A stretch of DNA of 64,000 bases from Citrobacter arsenatis (GCF_004353845.1 NZ_CP037864.1:3596001-3660000); one strand, 5' to 3'; shown: positions 28,308 to 38,331, counted from the stretch's first letter. Program-made: numbers and translations. Notes: generated by a model from the letters alone, not told the origin.

Positions 28308-28856
28308 TCAGTTGAGCGCTTCGGGCCACGGGAATTGTTCCGCCTTAAGTTCAGGCGTGTGATAATAATTCTGTAACGCGTTAATGAAACGCGCCGGACG
28401 TTCGGGGATCCCCTTCTCCAGATACTCCATCACCTGAGCATGAACACGGCGCTGGAATACCACGCGATCCGGCTCGAAGTCCCCTTCCAGGTTGTCGCAA
28501 CTGACGTTAAACGGATAGCCCGCCGCCATGCAAAACAGCCAGTCAAACGCCTGCGGCTTCACTTCCACATCTTCAAACTGACATTGTGTCTTTGCGTCGC
28601 GCCCGTCCGGGCAGTACCAGTAACCGAAATCGACCAGTTCACGACGCGCCTTACCGGCGATGCACCAGTGTGAAATTTCGTGTAACGCGCTAGCGTAATA
28701 ACCATGCGCAAAGACGATACGGTGATACGGTAATTCCGCATCAGCAGGAAGATAGATCGGTTCGTCGTCACCTTTAATCAGACGGGTATTAAATTCATCG
28801 GCAAAGCAGCCGTTAAAAATCTCAATTAACTGTTCGTAGTGATGGGTATTATTCAT
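28308..28856 (-). CDS. epmC: Elongation factor P hydroxylase
   Basis: This 182-residue protein (formerly YfcM) hydroxylates the beta-lysylated lysine of elongation factor P. A putative metal site is the HEISHW segment with a more distal EFPWPEALN tail. Its start overlaps yfcA by one base, consistent with an operon. Confidence 0.94.
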   Translation of the reverse strand: MNNTHHYEQLIEIFNGCFADEFNTRLIKGDDEPIYLPADAELPYHRIVFAHGYYASALHEISHWCIAGKARRELVDFGYWYCPDGRDAKTQCQFEDVEVKPQAFDWLFCMAAGYPFNVSCDNLEGDFEPDRVVFQRRVHAQVMEYLEKGIPERPARFINALQNYYHTPELKAEQFPWPEALN

Positions 28857-29665
28857 TAGTTCATCCCCAGCCAGTGGAGAATCTCCTGTCCATGATTATC
28901 ATAAAGTAGCTTGGCGCTCATCACGGCGGAGACAATGACGATCATTGGCCGAATGAGTTTTTGTCCTTTACTGAGCACCAACCGCGAGCCCATCCGTGCG
29001 CCAATAAACTGGCCAATGAGCATCACAAATCCGGTCGCCCAAATCACTTTGCCGCCGAGGGCAAACAGCAACAGCCCACCGATATTCGATGTGGCATTTA
29101 ATACTTTGGCGTGGGCCGTCGATTTCGCCAGGTTATAGCCGCATAACATGACAAAGGCCAGCGCGTAGAACGACCCCGCCGCTGGACCAAAAAAGCCATC
29201 GTAAAAGCCGACACAGCCACCGGCCACCAGCGCGAAAGGCAATCCGTGCAGTCGACGCTGCCGGTCCTCTTCCCCCACTTTTGGCATTAACAGAAAGTAG
29301 AGACCAATACAGATAACCAGTACCGGCAGGATCTGGCGCAGAATATCTGACTGCACATGCTGAACCAACAGCGCGCCGCTCATTGAACCGATAAAGGTCA
29401 TGAAGATATTGAGCTTCTGATCCGCCAGGTTAACCACGCCCCGGCGAATAAAATAGAGGGAGGAAGAGATAGATCCCCCACAGGCCTGCAGCTTATTGGT
29501 AGCCAGCGCTTGCGCGGGTGGCATCCCGGCAGCCATCAATGCCGGGATGGTGAGTAAACCACCACCTCCGGCCAGAGAATCAATAAAACCTGCCAGCATC
29601 GCTACAAAAAAAAGCACGCCTAACAGCAGTGGCGACACCATAAACAGAGAGGCAAAATGATCCAT
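28856..29665 (-). CDS. yfcA: TSUP-family (TauE/SafE) membrane transporter YfcA
   Basis: A 269-residue inner-membrane protein with about eight hydrophobic segments and the TauE/SafE repeats (DSLAGGGGLLTIPALMAAG near residue 28 and GFYDGFFGPAAGSFYALAFV in the second half). The family exports sulfonates or other anions; the substrate of YfcA is unknown. It overlaps mepA by one base. Confidence 0.94.
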   Translation of the reverse strand: MDHFASLFMVSPLLLGVLFFVAMLAGFIDSLAGGGGLLTIPALMAAGMPPAQALATNKLQACGGSISSSLYFIRRGVVNLADQKLNIFMTFIGSMSGALLVQHVQSDILRQILPVLVICIGLYFLLMPKVGEEDRQRRLHGLPFALVAGGCVGFYDGFFGPAAGSFYALAFVMLCGYNLAKSTAHAKVLNATSNIGGLLLFALGGKVIWATGFVMLIGQFIGARMGSRLVLSKGQKLIRPMIVIVSAVMSAKLLYDNHGQEILHWLGMN

Positions 29666-30489
29666 TAGAGTACATGCTCGTCCAGTAGCGCCTGGCAGGA
29701 AGGCGGCAACGGCGGCGGTGTCTTCTTCTCAGGCTTGGTGGTTCCAGGTTTTGGAGGTTCGAACCAGCTTTGCAGCTCCGCGCCGCAGCCGTCACCCGGT
29801 GGCGGTAACGGTTGATCTTCGCACTCAAGACTGTCGGCAGGACAACGTAGCCGTACGTGCATATGCGCACGATGCTGGAACCATGGCCGCACTTTACGCA
29901 ACCAGTCCCTGTCGGTTCCTGCATCCAGACAAAGCTGCTGCTTAATCGCCGGATTCACGAAAATACGCGTGACTTCATTATCTTTTGCCGCCAGCCTGAT
30001 AAGACTGAAGATCTCCGGTTTCCACAGTGACGGCACGACACGCTTGCCATCTTGTGAGACCAGATCTAACGCCTGAGGCCGCAGCAGTTGCGACTGGGTC
30101 CAGCGCGTTTTCGGCAACTGCAGGAAAATATCCACATCCAGTCCCGTCTGGTGGCTGGCGTGGCCGCCATTGAATCGCCCACCGGCCGGCATGCCCATAT
30201 CGCCGATTAACACCGTGCCCAGCCCCAGATTATTAGCCTGATTACTCAGACGTTGGATAAACATCACCAGGTCCGGGTGGCCAAAGTAACGGCGCTGATC
30301 GGTGCGCATTACCTGATAGTGTTCTGACTGTACAGGCAGCGTATCTGCGCCAACAATACAGCCATTGGAAAACGCGCCGATAGACTGTGCGCTACCTGCC
30401 ACCGGATGGGTAATTTTCTGCCAGGGCGTCGCCGCCAGACAGGCAGTGCTGGCAAACAGAGCCAGCGCCGCAAGTGCCGTTTTTTTCAT
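29665..30489 (-). CDS. mepA: Penicillin-insensitive murein endopeptidase
   Basis: A 274-residue periplasmic LAS-type zinc metallopeptidase that cuts D-Ala-mDAP cross-links. The signal peptide is at residues 1-19 (ALALFASTACLA). Zinc ligands are in GGHASHQTGLDVDIF and the C-terminal HAHMHVRLRCP. The tail is rich in Cys and Pro. It is followed closely by yfcA and preceded by aroC at 3 bp. Confidence 0.96.
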   Translation of the reverse strand: MKKTALAALALFASTACLAATPWQKITHPVAGSAQSIGAFSNGCIVGADTLPVQSEHYQVMRTDQRRYFGHPDLVMFIQRLSNQANNLGLGTVLIGDMGMPAGGRFNGGHASHQTGLDVDIFLQLPKTRWTQSQLLRPQALDLVSQDGKRVVPSLWKPEIFSLIRLAAKDNEVTRIFVNPAIKQQLCLDAGTDRDWLRKVRPWFQHRAHMHVRLRCPADSLECEDQPLPPPGDGCGAELQSWFEPPKPGTTKPEKKTPPPLPPSCQALLDEHVL

Positions 30490-30492
30490 CTC

Positions 30493-31578
30493 TTACCAGC
30501 GTGGAATATCGGTCTTCACATCCGCATTTTGCGCCCGCTGACGCAGCAGGTGATCCATCAATACGATCGCCAGCATCGCCTCAGCGATCGGCACCGCGCG
30601 GATCCCAACGCACGGATCGTGACGACCTTTAGTGATCATGTCGACTTCTTCACCGAAGCGGTTAATGGTGCGCCCTGGAACGGTAATACTGGACGTCGGT
30701 TTCAGCGCCATATGAGCAATGATTTGTTGCCCGCTGCTGATCCCACCAAGAATGCCGCCCGCATGGTTACTCTGGAAACCTTCTTTGGTGATTTCATCAC
30801 GGTTCTGGCTGCCACGCAGCGCAACAACGTCAAATCCGTCGCCAATCTCAACGCCCTTAACGGCGTTAATGCTCATCAGCGCATGAGCGATGTCGGCATC
30901 CAGGCGGTCGAAGACAGGTTCGCCGAGACCCGCAGGTACGCCGCCTGCAACAACGGTCACCTTCGCTCCGATGGAATCGCCCTCTTTCTTCAACCCACGC
31001 ATCAGTTCGTCCAGCGCTTCGAGTTTACTCGGGTCCGGACAAAAGAACGGGTTCAGCTCCACCTGGGACCAGTCTTTGATCTCCAGCGGAATATCCCCCA
31101 TCTGCGTCAGGCAGCCGCGAATTTCAACGCCGAATTTTTCTGCCAGATACTTTTTGGCAATTGCTCCGGCCGCCACGCGCATCGCCGTTTCACGTGCGGA
31201 TGAACGCCCGCCGCCACGGTAGTCGCGCAGGCCATATTTCTGCTCATAGGTATAGTCGGCGTGTCCTGGACGAAAAACGTCCTTAATCGCGCCGTAATCC
31301 TGTGAACGCTGATCGGTATTTTCGATCAGCAGGCCAATGCTGGTGCCGGTGGTAACGCCCTCGAACACGCCGGAGAGGATTTTCACCTGATCCGGCTCAC
31401 GACGCTGCGTAGTGTAGCGCGATGTGCCCGGACGGCGTCTGTCGAGATCGTGCTGCAGGTCAGCTTCTGTCAGAGAAATGCCCGGCGGAACACCATCAAC
31501 AATACAACCGAGCGCCAGCCCGTGTGATTCGCCGAAAGTGGTTACGCGAAAGAGTTGCCCAATTGTGTTTCCTGCCAT
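30493..31578 (-). CDS. aroC: Chorismate synthase
   Basis: This 361-residue enzyme makes chorismate from EPSP using reduced FMN. Signatures include GESHGLALGCIVDG near residue 14, RRPGTSRYTTQRRE, and GGGRSSARETAMRVAAGAIA near 127. ATG 31578 has GGAG five bases upstream; the GTG directly before it is less likely. It lies downstream of prmB in the same direction. Confidence 0.98.
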   Translation of the reverse strand: MAGNTIGQLFRVTTFGESHGLALGCIVDGVPPGISLTEADLQHDLDRRRPGTSRYTTQRREPDQVKILSGVFEGVTTGTSIGLLIENTDQRSQDYGAIKDVFRPGHADYTYEQKYGLRDYRGGGRSSARETAMRVAAGAIAKKYLAEKFGVEIRGCLTQMGDIPLEIKDWSQVELNPFFCPDPSKLEALDELMRGLKKEGDSIGAKVTVVAGGVPAGLGEPVFDRLDADIAHALMSINAVKGVEIGDGFDVVALRGSQNRDEITKEGFQSNHAGGILGGISSGQQIIAHMALKPTSSITVPGRTINRFGEEVDMITKGRHDPCVGIRAVPIAEAMLAIVLMDHLLRQRAQNADVKTDIPRW

Positions 31579-31617
31579 CACGGCTCCGTTATGAGTGTTG
31601 TGTATGTGCGCGTGTCG

Positions 31618-32550
31618 TTAGTCTTTATAAATGCTGAAGTGCTCGCGAGCAGCAACTAACTGCTCTTTGGTCAGCATGAATACGCCGTCACCGCCGTTGT
31701 CGAACTCCAGCCAGGTGAACGGTACATCCGGATACTGCTCTATCAGATGTACCATGCTGTTTCCGACTTCACAAATTAGAATACCGTTATCTGACAGGTA
31801 GTCAGGAGCGTTCCCCAGAATGCGGCGGGTGAGTTTTAGCCCATCGCTACCGGATGCGAGGCCCAGCTCAGGTTCATGACGATATTCGTTTGGCAGATCG
31901 GACATATCTTCCGCATCGACATACGGCGGGTTGGTCACAATCAGGTCATACTGGACTTTCAGCAGATCGCGGAACAGATCGGAACGAATCGGCGTGACGT
32001 GATGGATCAGGCCGTGCTCTTCAATATTATGTTCAGTCACCGCCAGCGCGTCGGTAGAAATGTCCACCGCATCGACTTCGGCTTCCGGGAAGGCATAGGC
32101 GCAGGCAATGGCAATACAACCGCTGCCGGTACACATATCGAGGATATGCTGCGGCTGTTCATTAACAAGACCCGCAAAGCGATTATTGATAAGCTCGCCA
32201 ATCGGTGAACGCGGAACCAGTACGCGTTCATCAACATAAAACTCATGCCCGCAGAACCAGGCTTTGTTGGTCAGGTAAGCAACCGGAATGCGCTCGTTGA
32301 CGCGGCGAATCACGCGTTCAACAATACGATGGCGCTCGCTGGAAGTCAGACGCGCGGTACGCATATCTTCTGGAATATCCAGCGGCAGATAAAGTGACGG
32401 CAGCACCAGCTGTACAGCCTCGTCCCATGGGTTATCCGTGCCATGGCCATACCAGATGTTCGCCGCGCTAAAACGGCTGACCGCCCAACGCAACATGTCC
32501 TGAATGGTATGCAGTTCACTCACTGCTTCATCGACGAAAATTTTATCCAC
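31618..32550 (-). CDS. prmB: Ribosomal protein L3 N5-glutamine methyltransferase
   Basis: This 310-residue SAM methyltransferase modifies Gln150 of ribosomal protein L3. The class I SAM site is DMCTGSGCIAIACAY near residue 140 and the catalytic motif is IVTNPPYVDAED near 203. It is divergent from smrB. Confidence 0.97.
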   Translation of the reverse strand: MDKIFVDEAVSELHTIQDMLRWAVSRFSAANIWYGHGTDNPWDEAVQLVLPSLYLPLDIPEDMRTARLTSSERHRIVERVIRRVNERIPVAYLTNKAWFCGHEFYVDERVLVPRSPIGELINNRFAGLVNEQPQHILDMCTGSGCIAIACAYAFPEAEVDAVDISTDALAVTEHNIEEHGLIHHVTPIRSDLFRDLLKVQYDLIVTNPPYVDAEDMSDLPNEYRHEPELGLASGSDGLKLTRRILGNAPDYLSDNGILICEVGNSMVHLIEQYPDVPFTWLEFDNGGDGVFMLTKEQLVAAREHFSIYKD

Positions 32551-32716
32551 GTATTCCTCCAGGGCATGCTCGTATTAATTTCGGCGGCTAGTTTGCCACG
32601 AAGACGGCGATAAATCAGCATTCACACGGGGCCTGAGCGCGAAAATTGCGTTTTAAGCGATCGGATGCCCGCCGAGTCGGGTTAAACTAACGGAAAATAA
32701 AAGATGAGACTCTCGA

Positions 32717-33268
32717 ATGAAAAAGAAAACATCGCTCAGCGAGGAGGATCAGACGCTGTTTCGCCAGCTGATGACCGGCACGCGTAAAATTAAGCAGGAC
32801 ACTATTGTTCACCGACCGCTACGTAAAAAAATCACCGAGGTCCCGGTTAAAAAGCTGTTGCAGGAACAGGCTGATGCCAGCCACTATTTCTCTGACGAGT
32901 TTCAGCCGTTGCTGAATACGGATGGCCCGGTAAGATACCTGCGCGCCGACGTCAGCCATTTCGAACTGAAGAAAATGCGCCGTGGCGATTACTCCCCGGA
33001 GCTGTTTCTCGATCTGCATGGGCTGACCCAGCAGCAGGCCAAACAAGAGTTAGGCGCGCTGATCGCCGCCTGTCGTCGTGAGCATGTGTTTTGCGCCTGC
33101 GTGATGCATGGCCACGGAAAACACATTCTTAAGCAGCAAACGCCGCTCTGGCTGGCGCAGCATCCGCACGTGATGGCCTTTCATCAGGCGCCGAAAGAGT
33201 ATGGTGGTGACGCTGCGCTGCTGGTGCTAATTGAAGTGGAAGAGTGGCTGCCTCCCGAACTTCCCTGA
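32717..33268 (+). CDS. smrB: Ribosome rescue endonuclease SmrB
   Basis: This 183-residue protein (formerly YfcN) has a C-terminal SMR domain. In E. coli it cleaves mRNA at collided ribosomes. The SMR signature LDLHGLTQQQAKQELGAL is near residue 97 and HGHGKHILKQQTP near 134. The N-terminal extension binds ribosomes in the family. Confidence 0.95.
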   Translation: MKKKTSLSEEDQTLFRQLMTGTRKIKQDTIVHRPLRKKITEVPVKKLLQEQADASHYFSDEFQPLLNTDGPVRYLRADVSHFELKKMRRGDYSPELFLDLHGLTQQQAKQELGALIAACRREHVFCACVMHGHGKHILKQQTPLWLAQHPHVMAFHQAPKEYGGDAALLVLIEVEEWLPPELP

Positions 33269-33281
33269 GGGATAAAAACAG

Positions 33282-33308
33282 AAAGAGCCGCGATTGCGGC
33301 TCTTTGAT
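33282..33308 (+). terminator. Rho-independent terminator of smrB
   Basis: AAAGAGCCGC and GCGGCTCTTT form a 10-bp stem with a GATT loop, followed by GATTC. A single REP unit (33312-33337, CCGGATGGCGGCTGCGCCTTATCCG) lies just after it. Confidence 0.85.
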
Positions 33309-33311
33309 TCT

Positions 33312-33337
33312 CCGGATGGCGGCTGCGCCTTATCCGA
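33312..33337. repeat. Single REP element between smrB and sixA
   Basis: The segment CCGGATGGCGG...CGCCTTATCCG is a typical enterobacterial REP palindrome at the 3' end of convergent genes. Confidence 0.8.
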
Positions 33338-33348
33338 GTCCAGGATTT

Positions 33349-33834
33349 TTAAATTGCTTTTGCCATTTTCAGGTTACACGGGCTCATCTGCCAGTTAAAA
33401 GTACCCTTTCCGCTCTCGTCAAGCGTTACGCTGGCAATCGCTGATGTAGTAAACATTGGCGGTGTTTCACCAGGGCAAAGCTCAGACACCAGATACCCCA
33501 CTAAAGGCAAGTGAGAGATAACCAGCGCCGTGGCGATACCTTCATTGGCCAGAGCCTGTAAATAGGCGCTGACCAGACCGACATCGCCGCAGGGAGTCAG
33601 CTCCGGCAAAACATCCACACCGGTTGGCAGGTTCATGCACTCCCCCACCACATCCAGCGTTTGTTCGGCTCGTAGGAACGGGCTCACCAGAACACGTTCG
33701 ATATCCACTTTTTGACCTTTCAGCCAGTTCGCCATCAGGCGAGATTCGTCACAACCACAAGAGGTTAAGGGACGAACCGAATCACTGGCGGCATCGAGGG
33801 CCGCGTCGCCGTGACGCATGATAAAAACTTGCAT
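33349..33834 (-). CDS. sixA: Phosphohistidine phosphatase SixA
   Basis: A 161-residue histidine phosphatase of the RHG family (MRHGDAALDA at residues 7-16). It dephosphorylates phosphohistidine proteins: first reported for the ArcB Hpt domain and later for NPr of the nitrogen PTS. It is monocistronic, upstream of fadJ-side DNA. Confidence 0.96.
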   Translation of the reverse strand: MQVFIMRHGDAALDAASDSVRPLTSCGCDESRLMANWLKGQKVDIERVLVSPFLRAEQTLDVVGECMNLPTGVDVLPELTPCGDVGLVSAYLQALANEGIATALVISHLPLVGYLVSELCPGETPPMFTTSAIASVTLDESGKGTFNWQMSPCNLKMAKAI

Positions 33835-34042
33835 ATTGCACCGCTTTTGTTAACCAGAATCACCTACACCTTTATTCACAGCCCCTATTGGCCGTGGTAA
33901 CGATGTGGTGGCCGGCATTGTGCCTTATCCATTCACCGAATGAAACGCTGTTTTTTACCTCAACGGCGTAAGTATAGTCAATATCTGTTTACATTTTGAG
34001 CATAACTCATACATTCAGTGCGGATTCATCCTACCTTTGACC

Positions 34043-36190
34043 TCATGAATTCAGGTCAGTTTCCCCAATATTCCAGAATTTTTCTCCGCGTTCGGACATC
34101 CGCAATAACTGCTCACACGGTGTAAACCGCGAACCGTATTGCGTGGTCAGTCGTTGCAGAACCGCAACCACTTCACCCGCGCCGAGAGAATCCATATACC
34201 GGAACGGGCCACCGAGGAAAGGCGGAAAACCAATACCAAATACAGCGCCGATGTCACCATCACGCGCGCTGCGAACGATCTTCTCATCGAAACAGCGGGC
34301 TGCTTCATTGAGCATTAACATGACGCACCGCTCAGCCATCTGCGCGGCGGTAAGTCGGCCCTGACCCTGGACGCCAATAAGCGTATAAATTGCAGGGTCG
34401 ACCTGTTTTTTGCTTTTACGCCCTTTCGCACCATAAAGATAGAAACCCCGACCATTTTTTCTACCTTTGCGATCGTCATTCAAAATTGAAGCAACAACAT
34501 TTGCAGGCGCGCTAAAACGTTCTCCATATGCGGCCTCAAGCACTGGTATAATTTTAGTGCCCGTATCAATTCCGACCTCATCCAAAAGTTGGATTGGCCC
34601 GACCGGAAAACCAAACTTCACCAGCGCGGCATCAATAGCTTCGACCCGCTCGCCTTCAGTCAACAGACGAATCGCTTCGTTAATGTAGGGCGCTAAAATG
34701 CGGTTAACGTAAAACCCGGCCTTATCTCTGACCACTATCGGCGTTTTACCCTGTTTTTTCGCCAATTTAACCGTTGTAGCAATCGTCTGCTCAGAGGTCG
34801 TGGCATGCGGTATAACTTCAACCAACGGCATTTTTTCCACCGGGCTAAAGAAGTGTAAACCAATCACTTGTTCAGGCCTGGCGGCGTTCGCCGCAATATC
34901 GCCAATGGGCAAAGATGAGGTGTTTGATGCAAAAACGGTATGAGCTGCGCAATTTTGCTCAACTTCTGCCACCATCTGTTGTTTTAACGCCAGATCTTCA
35001 AACACAGCTTCAATAATCAGGTCGCGATGCGCAAAACCGCGGTAATCGGTTGATCCCGAAATTAGCGCCAGTTGTTTATCACGCTCGCTGGCTTTGATAT
35101 GACGGCGACGAACCTTCGTTTCAAGCTGATCCCAACTGTACTTCAGCGCGTGGTTGATTCCCTTAGCGTTTATGTCTTTGATGCGTACTGGCAAGCCGCC
35201 TTTACAAGCCGTCACATAGGCAATACCGCCGCCCATCAGACCACCGCCCAGAATGCCTACGCTGTTTAGCGGTCCAGGCTTCGCATCACTTCCGGGATCC
35301 TTTTTCACATCGGTGTTTGCAAAAAAGATGTGCCGCAGCGACTGTGACTGAGATGTCATCGCCAGTTCACCAAACGCGCGTGCTTCAGCGTCGTAACCGC
35401 TACTGCTACCTTGCGCCAGACCGGTTTCGATGACCTCAAGGATACGCTCCGTCGCAGGATAGTTGCCGTGCGTTTTTTGCGCTGTCTTTTTACTGGCCAT
35501 ACGGAACAGCAGCGCCCGCCCCAGCGGCCCCGCTAACACACGCTCTCGTACCGGCAGAGTTCGATGTGTGGAACTGTCCTTTTTAGCCAGTTCGACGGCC
35601 GCTTCCAGTAAAATGGTATGCGGTACAACTTCATCCACTAAGCCAACTTTCAGCGCCTGTTTAGCGCGTAATTGTTTTCCGGTGAGGATCATATCCAGCG
35701 CGGTACTGACGCCAATCAGACGGGGCAGCCGCTGCGTACCGCCGGAACCGGGCAACAAACCAAGCTGCACTTCCGGCAAACCCAGTACGGTTTTAGCATC
35801 ATCGGTACAAATACGGTTGTGGCATGCCAGTGCCATCTCCAGACCCCCACCGAGGCAAGCACCATGAATTGCGGCGATAACGGGGATCGGCAAGGCATTA
35901 ATTTCCGCCATAATCTGCTGCCCCTGACGGGCCAGCGTTTCAGCTTCCTGTGCACTACGACAGCTACCAATCATGTTGATATCCGCCCCGGCAATGAAGT
36001 TATCGGGTTTTGCCGAAATGAACACCACACCGCGCAATGCTTTGTTTTCGCGAATTTGTTTCAAAATGGCCCGCACCTGAGAAGCAAACTCCGCCTTCAG
36101 GGTGTTCATTTTCTCTCCGGGCACATCAATGGTGACAACAGCGACGTTATCCAGACGCACGTTTAGCGTAAAAGCCGATGACATTTCCAT
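34043..36190 (-). CDS. fadJ: Fatty acid oxidation complex subunit alpha, anaerobic
   Basis: This 715-residue bifunctional protein has an N-terminal enoyl-CoA hydratase/isomerase (AAIHGACLGGGLEMALACH near residue 100; LPEVQLGLLPGSGGTQRLPR) and a C-terminal 3-hydroxyacyl-CoA dehydrogenase with NAD site VGILGGGLMGGGIAY near 312 and GLHFFSPVEKMPLVE. It pairs with FadI for beta-oxidation, especially without oxygen. The start overlaps the fadI stop by one base. Confidence 0.98.
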   Translation of the reverse strand: MEMSSAFTLNVRLDNVAVVTIDVPGEKMNTLKAEFASQVRAILKQIRENKALRGVVFISAKPDNFIAGADINMIGSCRSAQEAETLARQGQQIMAEINALPIPVIAAIHGACLGGGLEMALACHNRICTDDAKTVLGLPEVQLGLLPGSGGTQRLPRLIGVSTALDMILTGKQLRAKQALKVGLVDEVVPHTILLEAAVELAKKDSSTHRTLPVRERVLAGPLGRALLFRMASKKTAQKTHGNYPATERILEVIETGLAQGSSSGYDAEARAFGELAMTSQSQSLRHIFFANTDVKKDPGSDAKPGPLNSVGILGGGLMGGGIAYVTACKGGLPVRIKDINAKGINHALKYSWDQLETKVRRRHIKASERDKQLALISGSTDYRGFAHRDLIIEAVFEDLALKQQMVAEVEQNCAAHTVFASNTSSLPIGDIAANAARPEQVIGLHFFSPVEKMPLVEVIPHATTSEQTIATTVKLAKKQGKTPIVVRDKAGFYVNRILAPYINEAIRLLTEGERVEAIDAALVKFGFPVGPIQLLDEVGIDTGTKIIPVLEAAYGERFSAPANVVASILNDDRKGRKNGRGFYLYGAKGRKSKKQVDPAIYTLIGVQGQGRLTAAQMAERCVMLMLNEAARCFDEKIVRSARDGDIGAVFGIGFPPFLGGPFRYMDSLGAGEVVAVLQRLTTQYGSRFTPCEQLLRMSERGEKFWNIGETDLNS

Positions 36191-37500
36191 TATTCCGCCT
36201 CCAGAACCATTGCCGCACCCAGGCCACCTGCTGCACAGGCGGTGACTAAACCAAAACCACCGCCACGACGTCTTAACTCATGGAGGGTTTGGGTGATCAT
36301 GCGCGCACCGGTGGCAGCGAAGGGGTGTCCATAGGCAATCGATCCGCCCAGCACGTTAAATTTGCTGTCATCGACCTCGCCAGTGGCATGCGCTCTACCC
36401 AGCACTTCACGGGCAAAACGCTCGCTGCCCAGAAGTTGAAGATTCGCCAGCGTTTGTGCGGCAAAGGCTTCATGCATATCGATTAAGGTTAAGTCTGCCA
36501 TCGTCAGACCAGCTCTTTCCAGTGCAAGCGGCGTTGACCACGCCGGTCCCAACAGCATGTCCTGCCAGACATCGATAGCGGTAAAGGCAAAACTACGCAG
36601 ATATCCCAACGGCACCAGCCCCAACTCTTTCGCCCGCGACTCTGTCATCATAATCACAGCGGCTGCGCCGTCCGTCAGCGGGGTACTGTTCGCCGCGGTC
36701 ACGGTGCCGTGCTTGCGGTCAAACGCCGGGCGCAGTTTAGCGTAATCGGCCAACGTAGAGTTGCCGCGAATATTGTTATCTTCGGAAAGAGGATCTTTAA
36801 ACGGTGGAGCGTAGGTCGTCATCACCTCGTCGGCGAGCTTTCCTTCAGCCCATGCCTGGGCGGCACGTTGGTGAGAACGATGCGCCAGGGCGTCCTGTTG
36901 CTCTCGCGTAATGCCATAGGTTTTGGCCATCTGCTCGGCCGTATCCCCCATGCGCAAGCCGGTGGAATACTCAGCGACTGCCGGTGGCACAGGCATCAGG
37001 TCACGTAAACGCAGTCGGGAGAAGAGTTTAAGGCGTTGACCGGTTGTTCGAGCCTTGTTGACATCCACCAGTACTCGCGCCAGTTTTTTACTGACGCCAA
37101 TAGGCAGAACTGAAGAGGAGTCCGCTCCGCCAGCAATTCCTGCGCGAATCGTCCCTGCCATCAGGCTTTCCGCGACATTTGCCACCGCCTGGAAGCTGGT
37201 AGCACAAGCTCGGCTTACGCTGTAGGCATCTGTGTGTACATTCATACCGGTTCCCAGCACGATTTCACGAGCAATATTTGGCGCTTCAGGCATTTGTACT
37301 ACCTGACCAAAAACCAGTTGCTCAATCACATCGGTGGGTATTTCGCTGCGCGCCAGCAGTTCACCAACGACCATTTTCCCCAAATCTACGGCGGGAATGC
37401 CATGAAACGCGGTTGCCTGGCGGGCAAATGGCGTACGCAATCCGCTTACGATGGCGATGCGATCGCCCTGGCGGGTAACCAGCGGTAAAGCCTGACTCAT
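36190..37500 (-). CDS. fadI: Acetyl-CoA acyltransferase (thiolase), anaerobic
   Basis: A 436-residue thiolase and beta subunit of the FadIJ complex. The acyl-binding Cys is in SVSRACATSFQAVAN, near residue 99. C-terminal motifs are NVLGGSIAYGHPFAATGAR (His) and TACAAGGLGAAMVLE (Cys). A FadR-like site lies upstream. Confidence 0.98.
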   Translation of the reverse strand: MSQALPLVTRQGDRIAIVSGLRTPFARQATAFHGIPAVDLGKMVVGELLARSEIPTDVIEQLVFGQVVQMPEAPNIAREIVLGTGMNVHTDAYSVSRACATSFQAVANVAESLMAGTIRAGIAGGADSSSVLPIGVSKKLARVLVDVNKARTTGQRLKLFSRLRLRDLMPVPPAVAEYSTGLRMGDTAEQMAKTYGITREQQDALAHRSHQRAAQAWAEGKLADEVMTTYAPPFKDPLSEDNNIRGNSTLADYAKLRPAFDRKHGTVTAANSTPLTDGAAAVIMMTESRAKELGLVPLGYLRSFAFTAIDVWQDMLLGPAWSTPLALERAGLTMADLTLIDMHEAFAAQTLANLQLLGSERFAREVLGRAHATGEVDDSKFNVLGGSIAYGHPFAATGARMITQTLHELRRRGGGFGLVTACAAGGLGAAMVLEAE

Positions 37501-37526
37501 AACACTCCCCTGTAAAAAATAAAAAT

Positions 37527-37543
37527 AAGTGGTCTGACCTGAT
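37527..37543. promoter_or_regulatory. FadR operator upstream of fadI
   Basis: The segment TAAGTGGTCTGACCTGAT fits the FadR consensus (A-N-C/T-TGGTC-N-GACC-N-N-T). It lies about 30 bp before the fadI start, where bound FadR would repress fadIJ until acyl-CoA accumulates. Confidence 0.75.
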
Positions 37544-37632
37544 CACAGTCTTAACCAATTTTTTACATTTAGCCAAGCGGAGAGAAAAGAAAGTGGGAGC
37601 TAAGACACAGTGAATAATCACTGACAGTTACG

Positions 37633-37665
37633 AAAAAGCCCTTGCTACAGGTAGCAAGGGCTTTT
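37633..37665 (-). terminator. Rho-independent terminator of yfcZ
   Basis: A 14-bp stem (AAAGCCCTTGCTAC with GTAGCAAGGGCTTT) lies 10 bp after the yfcZ stop, with T runs on both strands. Confidence 0.88.
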
Positions 37666-37675
37666 GCTGAAGGGA

Positions 37676-37960
37676 TTAACGCAGGCCCAGTTGGAAGATC
37701 AGCGTTTCGGCTTCACAGGCAAATACAAAGTCGATATCCAGACGCACACCTTCAGACTCTTCAGTAAAGGTCGAGGTGATTTGGCAAGGCTCAGATTCCA
37801 CGCCACGGGCCTTCTCAGTCAGAGCGGCCAGCGTTTCTTCTGCCTCTGCGCGATTCGCGAACACACGGCTGTATGACGCGGTGCAATCGGAGTTGTCCAT
37901 GATGGTGCCAACATCCATACAGCAGCAAACCGGGGTTTCATCAGCACTGCATTTACTCAT
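37676..37960 (-). CDS. yfcZ: YfcZ/YiiS family protein
   Basis: A 94-residue small cytosolic protein (MSKCSADETPVCCCMDVGTI) with an N-terminal Cys-rich stretch, of the YfcZ/YiiS family of unknown function. I start at ATG 37960, which matches the family; an 8-codon upstream extension is less likely. It lies between fadI and divergent fadL. Confidence 0.93.
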   Translation of the reverse strand: MSKCSADETPVCCCMDVGTIMDNSDCTASYSRVFANRAEAEETLAALTEKARGVESEPCQITSTFTEESEGVRLDIDFVFACEAETLIFQLGLR

Positions 37961-38331
37961 TGTAGATTTCCTCTGTATTCGCACCTGAGGTGCCAGATAA
38001 ACGATAGGGATATTTTACGCTCCCATTATTCGCCTCTCCAGTCGTTAATTGTATGAAATGCGATAAGTGACCGAAATCACACTTAAAAATGATCTAAAAC
38101 AAAAATCACCCAAACAGGTGAGTGCGCATACCCGCAATTTTGCCAGCTGGATCGCGTTTCCGAGATCAGAATTGAAAATATTTATAAACATACTTGCAAC
38201 ATTTTAGCTGGTCAGACCTATACTCTCGGCACTGGTCTGATTTCTATGTCGTACCTCAGACCCTACACTTCGCGCTCCTGTTACGGTATGTAACATTGTT
38301 TGTATAAAAATAAATCTATGAGGTTATGGTC
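37961..38331. promoter_or_regulatory. fadL/yfcZ control region with two FadR sites and a CRP-like site
   Basis: This 371-bp gap carries no gene. FadR-like sites lie at 38206-38221 (AGCTGGTCAGACCTA) and 38230-38246 (CACTGGTCTGATTTC), the double arrangement known at E. coli fadL. A CRP-like palindrome, AGTGA-N6-TCACA, is at 38066-38081. Confidence 0.78.
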